From Diplocarpon mali (taxonomy: Eukaryota; Ascomycota; Leotiomycetes; Helotiales; Drepanopezizaceae): DNA of 12,534 bases. Positions 8,662-12,534 of the stretch are shown here, piece by piece (the first letter of the stretch is position 1; every line of letters begins with the position of its first letter). The DNA lies in assembly GCA_024741835.1 (NCBI GenBank), contig JAENRP010000654.1, forward strand, positions 1 through 12,534, read 5' to 3'. The notes below the pieces were generated by a model. It did no database searches, was not told the origin of the DNA, and saw nothing but the letters and a program-made list of their open reading frames with translations. The position numbers and the translations under genes were made by a program.

Positions 8662-8969
8662 TAGGCTTAAGGACAACTCCTAGGCCCGCCTTGCGAGTTA
8701 GGTTATATAATCTTATAAAGGAAAGTTTTTTAAATCGACTCTTAGGCCTAGACTGCGAGTTAAGTCATATAGTCTTATAAAGGAACGCTTTTAGGAAAAT
8801 TGACTCTTAGTCCTACCTTATAAGTAGAGTTTAGTGATTTCAATAGAGGTTATTATTAATTAATTGTTTTTAATTTAAAGAGATACTTAAGAGTTAGATT
8901 AGTATAAAAGGATAGTTATTATTTTCCTAACTATAGGTTAATTAGAGTAAGGTCTAAGTAAGGGTATTA
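8662..8969. repeat. 3' flank of element B with repeats related to the pol array
   Basis: This is the counterpart of 1-318, downstream of the B pol stop. It carries three minus-strand units of the acttata/cctaagagt type between about 8672 and 8825, then AT-rich sequence to the junction with the right 190-bp inverted repeat. No polypurine tract or LTR ends could be fixed. Read on the minus strand it continues from the element C gag region with few non-Gln stops, so it may be part of element C and not of B. Both copies A and B share this segment, so the join is older than their duplication. Confidence 0.55.
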
Positions 8970-9160
8970 AGATAGGTAATATAGCTATTACTCTAATATA
9001 TTATTATATAACCCTACTGCTTAATCAATAGGATATTAATATATATATAGCTATAAGGAAGAAAGAGGTAACCTTCTTTCTCTAACTTTTACTAATATAT
9101 CGACCATCGACCTTTAGAAGTTTCCGTTACCTATTGCGCCGACTAACTTAAGCTTAATAT
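8970..9160 (-). repeat. Right copy of the 190-bp inverted repeat (gag C-terminal end of element C)
   Basis: This is the reverse complement of 5811-5998. It continues smoothly into the rest of the element C gag to the right, so this is the parental context and the left copy is the displaced fragment. The minus strand reads a KEGYLFLPYSYIYINILL segment. In related gag proteins this position usually holds a Cys-rich knuckle, but no Cys is left to confirm that. The start of the A flank at position 1 corresponds to 8979, about ten bases inside this repeat, so the same join exists beside A. Confidence 0.72.
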
Positions 9161-10760
9161 ACTCCTTAATTAAATAATATTAGAGTCTATTAATAGCTAA
9201 ACTAAAGTGCTAGGGTTTAGATAGTCCGTCTTAGGTAACTACTCTTACGCAAGCCTATAAGCTATCTAATAGAGCTAAGAACGTCGCTAGTAGCTTAAAA
9301 AGTGCTATTTGGAATAGCTGATTCTTAGAAATACCTTATATAAGTCTATCTTTAATAGATCGATCGTTCCTTATACTAGTATAAAGGCTTAATTATAGGT
9401 TTTATAGCTTCTTAATATAGTTCTTAAGTTAGGTTAGGATCGGTTTCCCCCTTTAGTAGTCCTTTTATTAAAATAGGTCAAATATTAGTTGAAACCACTT
9501 CCTTAGGAATCTACTACTCCTCTCTTTAATCTTATAATTAGTCTAAATAGCCTCTACTAGCTTAGCGAAATTAAAGTTCTTATTTTATAGGTACTAATAG
9601 TAGTATATTAAGGCCGAGTCTTATAGTATAAATAGAAAAGCTCTATACTATATGCTTTAATTAATAGAGGCTCTTTAGTATAAATCTGTAAATATATAAA
9701 GCTTTTTATTAAGGTAATCTCTACCGCTTAAGTACTAAATTTCTTTAATATATATCTTACTTAAATTTATAAGGGTTTTAGCCTAATCTAAAGTCAAAGG
9801 TTCTATAATATACTAAGATAGTTAAGCGTCGCTTTAGTTTAGGTTTAAAAGCGCTTTTAAACCCCTTCCTATAGTAAAGGGTAATAATAATCCGTCTTTT
9901 AATTAGATTAGCGGTATTAATATTAGATTTAGGATCTTTAGGTATTGCGTAACTAGGGTTTGTCTTAACTAAGGTTAATATAGTATTCTTTTAAAGTTAT
10001 ATCGTTTGATTATTTATCTTAAAGTGTCTGCTTTATATAAGTTATCTTATAAAGTATTATTATTATATCTAAAGTATTTTTATTAAAGCGAGTCTTAGCG
10101 TAGTATTTCCTATTTAACTATAGTAATCCTTTAAGCGAGTGGCTTGTTTATTTATATAAATTCGGTAAATTCTAAAGTAGACCTTATTCTATATCTTAAA
10201 GATTATACTATAATTAAGTTTAGTACTTCTTAAGTCTATAATTCTAATTAATCTTTTAGCCACTTATTCCCTTCTTAATATACTATATAAAAAAGTGCCT
10301 AGCCGATTAAAACGCCCTTCTTACGCTAAATGTATACTCTATAGTACTAAAGGTCGTCCCTTAAGTGTTATTAAACGTCCTTATCTAGCGATTTAAAATC
10401 GCTAACTGTCTAATCTTAAAACTCTTTTTAAAAGTCCTTAGCGAAGTATAACCCTCTCCTTTTGCCGTCTTATAGTATCTTTCGAAAGTTCTTTATATAT
10501 AGGTCTTTTAGTCCAAGGGCCTTTTCGCTAAGTTAATCCTTCTAAGGTCTTATATCCCTTTTAAGGTCCCTTAGTATCTAGGGTTACCTTAGATTAAGCG
10601 GTATTAATAGTCCTCCTTTAATTATTTCCTAATATTATCTGGATATTACTCTACGCCTTAATAAGGTCCGAAAGAAGTCTAATATAGTTGTATTTTACGT
10701 ATTATTATACTATTATCTAATTATAGTTAAGATACTGATTGCACTTCGGTTTTGCCTTAA
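8979..10760 (-). pseudogene. gag: Element C gag-like protein remnant with long N-terminal extension
   Basis: On the minus strand one frame can be followed from about 10760 to about 9110 if TAA/TAG are taken as Gln, roughly 550 codons; a frameshift near 9100-9110 then leads into the terminal part. The segment at about 9780-9200 resembles Gag capsid domains of fungal LTR retroelements. It has SKIYIKEI then GRDYLNKKLYIF, RAFLFIL with a following YYY, FAKLVEAI (9551-9580), RFLRKWFQLIFD (about 9480-9520), and a stretch like RNDRSIKDRLI near 9350-9390. The N-terminal 300 residues or so (10760-9850) are Lys/Arg/Gln-rich, and I recognise no domain in them. This gag is not the same family as the element A gag. 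The start codon is not identifiable. No matching pol lies next to it; B's pol meets it head-on. Confidence 0.6.
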
Positions 10761-10998
10761 TTATAATATATAATAGAACGTAGGTAGAAGAGGATAGTAT
10801 CTACCTTTAAAGTAATAACTTTAGCTAGACTCGCGTACCTTTTGCCTTTTCCCCTTTAATAGTAACTAATATTACTTTATACATTTAAGTTAATATTTAA
10901 AATAAGCCAGAAATACAATTAAGTACTCCTTAAATTAAGAAAGAATTCTTCAGTTTAATAACCTTACTGTTTATAGTAAAGGTGCTACTACTAATTAA
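10761..10998 (-). other. Putative leader between element C LTR and gag
   Basis: This is AT-rich sequence upstream of the gag frame. The plus strand contains aattaagtact twice (10918-10928 and 11039-11049), a short direct repeat across the putative LTR boundary. No open frame or RNA gene was recognised. Confidence 0.3.
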
Positions 10999-11186
10999 TA
11001 TAAGTTCTATATTAGTAATTGATATTTACGTAAATATAATTAAGTACTTATTATTAAAAGAATCTATTATAATATCTATCTATCTTTATATAACTGAGAT
11101 AGTACCTTTATACTTATAAATGTCCTTCCTCCTATAGTCCCTCTTAGCCGTATATAGATATCCTTCTAAAGTCCTCTAGCTAAACA
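10999..11186 (-). mobile_element. Possible 5' LTR of element C
   Basis: On the minus strand this 188-bp stretch begins TGTTTAGCTAGAGG and ends near AACTTATA, which could be a RIP-altered ...TTACA, giving the TG...CA pattern of an LTR. Immediately after it (10998-10981) the minus strand reads a segment ending TTAGTAGTAGCACC. This could be a mutated primer-binding site of the TGGTGGCAG type. A leader of about 220 bp then leads to the element C gag. No second copy is in the window, so the assignment rests on position and ends only. No target-site duplication can be tested. Confidence 0.3.
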
Positions 11187-11512
11187 GCTATTTGAAATAT
11201 ATACGAAACCCCTTATATTGCATATAGTATAGCTATATAGGATGACCTTAGGAACGAGGGCAGCTTGACTCTTGCATAGGAATCTGCGTACCAATATAGT
11301 AATAAAGAATAAAATAGCAAAGACAAATAGCTTAATAGCAAAGGCAGGTGTAATAGGTACTAAGGATAGTATATAAGAAGTAGAATAGTAAAGATAAAGG
11401 CAAATAGCAAAGAGGGAAAGGAAAGGTGTCCAAGTGATAGAAGCAATCTAAAGTCTTTATTTAAGCCTTATAGTAGTGCGATTATAGTTTGATTGCGTTT
11501 TAGTAAGTTTAA

Positions 11513-11531
11513 GACTCTTTATTAAAGAGTC
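11513..11531. repeat. Perfect hairpin GACTCTTTA-t-TAAAGAGTC
   Basis: Nine-base arms around a single central base. It lies about 40 bp upstream of the TATA-like sequence at 11568. It could be a regulatory palindrome or simply a product of AT-rich drift, although nine perfect bases including GACTC/GAGTC are above what I would expect by chance locally. No run of T follows, so it is not called a terminator. Confidence 0.55.
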
Positions 11532-11592
11532 ATTTAGAGTTATAATCTACTATAGCTATAAATTATAATAATTTATAAAAGGGAAAAGAGGG

Positions 11593-11606
11593 GCCTTTGA
11601 AAAGGC
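11593..11606. repeat. Short hairpin GCCTTT-ga-AAAGGC
   Basis: Six-base perfect arms around two bases, just downstream of the TATA-like ataatttataaaaggg at 11568-11583. In an LTR this position would fall near the start of the transcribed R region. Function unknown. Confidence 0.45.
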
Positions 11607-11651
11607 ATATATATTGAGCTTTCCTCTTCCTTTAATCTTTTAACTCTAACT

Positions 11652-11670
11652 CCTACTTTTTATAAGTAGG
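11652..11670. repeat. Short hairpin CCTACTT-tttat-AAGTAGG
   Basis: Seven-base perfect arms around a five-base loop, followed by tcgattccccc. It follows the pyrimidine-rich tract near 11621-11640. Structure seen directly; role unknown. Confidence 0.45.
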
Positions 11671-12112
11671 TCGATTCCCCCTTTTACTTTTAAGTTAATT
11701 AGCCTTATAATAGATCTTATTTTATATTATCCTATTAATATTATTATTATTAGTAAGTGCTCCGATTATTGGCCGACCCCTTTTAATATATATATTACTA
11801 ACTTAGATAGTGCTTAAATGCAATCCTAAGGACCTGCCTAAGGCTTTTCAAGTACTATACGTATATTATGCGTATATAATATTAAGAAAGGAGGCTAGTA
11901 AGAATAATATTAGTTATATATGCGCATTTAATACTCTTACCTTTAAGAAGTATAACTACTATATTACGTAATAGGTAAAGTATATCTTAGTAAGTGCCCT
12001 TTAATATCCTTTTATTTTAATAACCTTTAATAGATATCTATTTTAAATACCTATTTAGGCTTAAGATAAGTATATTATCCTTTAAAATACTTAGGTTAGC
12101 GGTGTTAAATAT

Positions 12113-12206
12113 AGAATCATAGCTATACTAGCTAAGTAGGAATAGCTAAGGTGGAGTAGCTATACTAGCTAAGTTGGATTAGAAATCATAACTATACTAA
12201 ATTTAG
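12113..12206. repeat. Direct repeat with 37-bp period
   Basis: AGCTATACTAGCTAAGT followed by a/tgga occurs at 12121 and again at 12158, 37 bp apart. A more diverged third relative (aactatactaaatttagcta) starts near 12189. The words tagctat and agctaag recur through the segment. This lies just before the putative LTR start and could be subterminal repeats of a transposable element. Confidence 0.65.
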
Positions 12207-12420
12207 CTATGAACTCTATATCCTGTGAAATATGAGGGCTGGCCGATATGGTAAAGAGAGTATAAGGTAGTATTGAGTAGTAAGTAATAGTAGTAGTTGA
12301 AGAACTTGGAGACTTAGGAGGCTTGATTCCTAACTATAGGAGCAAAGCAATCTATATATACAAAATATCTTGAGCTTCTAGAACCTTCTAGTATATTGGA
12401 GTTATACTAGATTATAAATC
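12173..12420 (+). mobile_element. Possible Copia-style LTR start, weakly mutated
   Basis: TTGGATTAGAAATCATAA near 12174 resembles the TGTTGGA start common in Copia LTRs. About 175 bp on is a TATA-like ctatatataca (12350-12360). It is followed by cttgagcttctagaacc and then tattggagttatacta near 12395-12410, a pattern often seen in Copia LTRs. The segment retains TpG and CpA; 12181-12240 has four TpG and one CpA against nine TpA. It may therefore be younger or too short and low-copy for RIP. The window ends before a partner LTR or internal region could be seen, so this is tentative. Confidence 0.35.
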
Positions 12421-12488
12421 TATATAGGTATACGTAATGCAATACGTAATCCTTTGATTTGTAATATAGTTTTAGCTAAACTTAGTAC

Positions 12489-12524
12489 TATAAGTCATAG
12501 CTAAATATAGAACTATGACTTATA
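12489..12524. repeat. 12-bp inverted repeat TATAAGTCATAG ... CTATGACTTATA
   Basis: Twelve-base perfect arms with a 12-base spacer, the strongest short hairpin in the window. The related word AGTCATAGCTA also recalls the 12113-12206 repeats (aatcatagctatacta). It may be a terminal or subterminal inverted repeat of a small element cut off by the window end. Confidence 0.7.
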
Positions 12525-12534
12525 GCTAGGATAT

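Larger units (their letters stand above)
6000..8969 (+). mobile_element. Element B: inverted, truncated and internally deleted copy of the Copia element
   Basis: B is the reverse complement of A over A 1-3907, with coordinate sums near 9912 for the pol part and 8980 for the tail. The jump in sum marks a deletion of about 932 bp in B relative to A (A 669-1601) at B position about 8311. Homology to A stops at B 6008, where the tandem repeats begin, so gag and protease are absent. B is flanked on both sides by about 190-bp inverted repeats from element C. The two copies differ in which sites are mutated; for example the pre-integrase His is CAT in B but TAT in A. They therefore took at least partly separate RIP hits after duplication. 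Confidence 0.85.
11187..12112. other. AT-rich region without recognised genes
   Basis: No protein family was recognised on either strand. Part of it (about 11215-11460) keeps CpA and TpG better than its neighbours; 11281-11340 has four CpA against nine TpA. Three perfect short hairpins, a TATA-like sequence (ataatttataaaaggg, 11568-11583) and a pyrimidine-rich tract (about 11621-11640) resemble the inside of an LTR or promoter. The plus frame at 11807-11968 is open for 54 codons but has no start and no recognisable similarity. Confidence 0.4.

Noticed and set aside
5811..9160. A DNA transposon with 190-bp terminal inverted repeats and a transposase
   Set aside because: The interior encodes Copia Pol, not a transposase, and the repeats are recognisable gag sequence. 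A composite origin is kept as a finding only.
9820..9870. Zinc knuckle in the element C frame at a YYRKGFKSAF segment
   Set aside because: RIP can turn Cys to Tyr and His to Tyr, but the Phe and Leu at the needed positions cannot come from Cys or His by C-to-T or G-to-A changes. The segment is also out of frame with the capsid motifs.
11807..11968. 54-codon open plus-strand frame as a gene
   Set aside because: No start codon at its beginning, bounded by stops on both sides, no recognised motif. A stretch of this length arises easily.

Overview
The window looks like a transposon graveyard from a filamentous ascomycete (Pezizomycotina) that has undergone repeat-induced point mutation (RIP). 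It is very AT-rich. TpA is in great excess over CpA and TpG: the first 60 bases hold 12 TpA, no CpA and one TpG. No host gene, rRNA, tRNA or CRISPR array was found. The longest open frames are mostly antisense or leader artefacts. The real coding content is visible only when TAA/TAG stops are read as decayed CAA/CAG (Gln) or TGG (Trp) codons. Family assignments rest on motifs read by eye, not on database searches.

Layout. (1) Element A, about 1-5405 on the minus strand, is a nearly complete Ty1/Copia-type element. Its order is gag with a zinc-knuckle remnant, protease, a block of coding tandem repeats, GAG-pre-integrase and integrase, reverse transcriptase, and RNase H. A 0.3 kb repeat-bearing 3' segment runs off the left edge. 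(2) About 5406-5810 is the leader side of A and carries a roughly 38-bp tandem repeat. (3) Element B, about 6000-8969 on the plus strand, is an inverted second copy of the same pol. It lacks gag and protease and has a 0.93-kb internal deletion across reverse transcriptase and RNase H. A and B form a large imperfect inverted repeat around a 2.1-kb centre. (4) B is bracketed by about 190-bp inverted repeats (5811-5998 and 8970-9160). These derive from the C-terminal gag region of a third element. (5) Element C, minus strand, about 8970-11186, has a possible 5' LTR and leader, then a long gag of a different family from A's. It runs head-on into the 3' end of B. (6) 11187-12112 is AT-rich sequence with short hairpins and one stretch less mutated than the rest. 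(7) 12113-12534 keeps more TpG and CpA and looks like the start of a Copia-style LTR.

How the parts relate. A and B descend from one polyprotein-encoding retroelement. RIP has removed most of its catalytic residues, for example YIDD to YIDN in the A reverse transcriptase. The most unusual structure is a block of roughly ten tandem repeats inside the polyprotein, between protease and integrase. Most unit lengths are 48 or 39 bp, all multiples of three, so the block expanded while it was being translated. Relatives of the unit recur downstream of pol, where spacing is not a multiple of three. Nothing here appears able to make an active product today.
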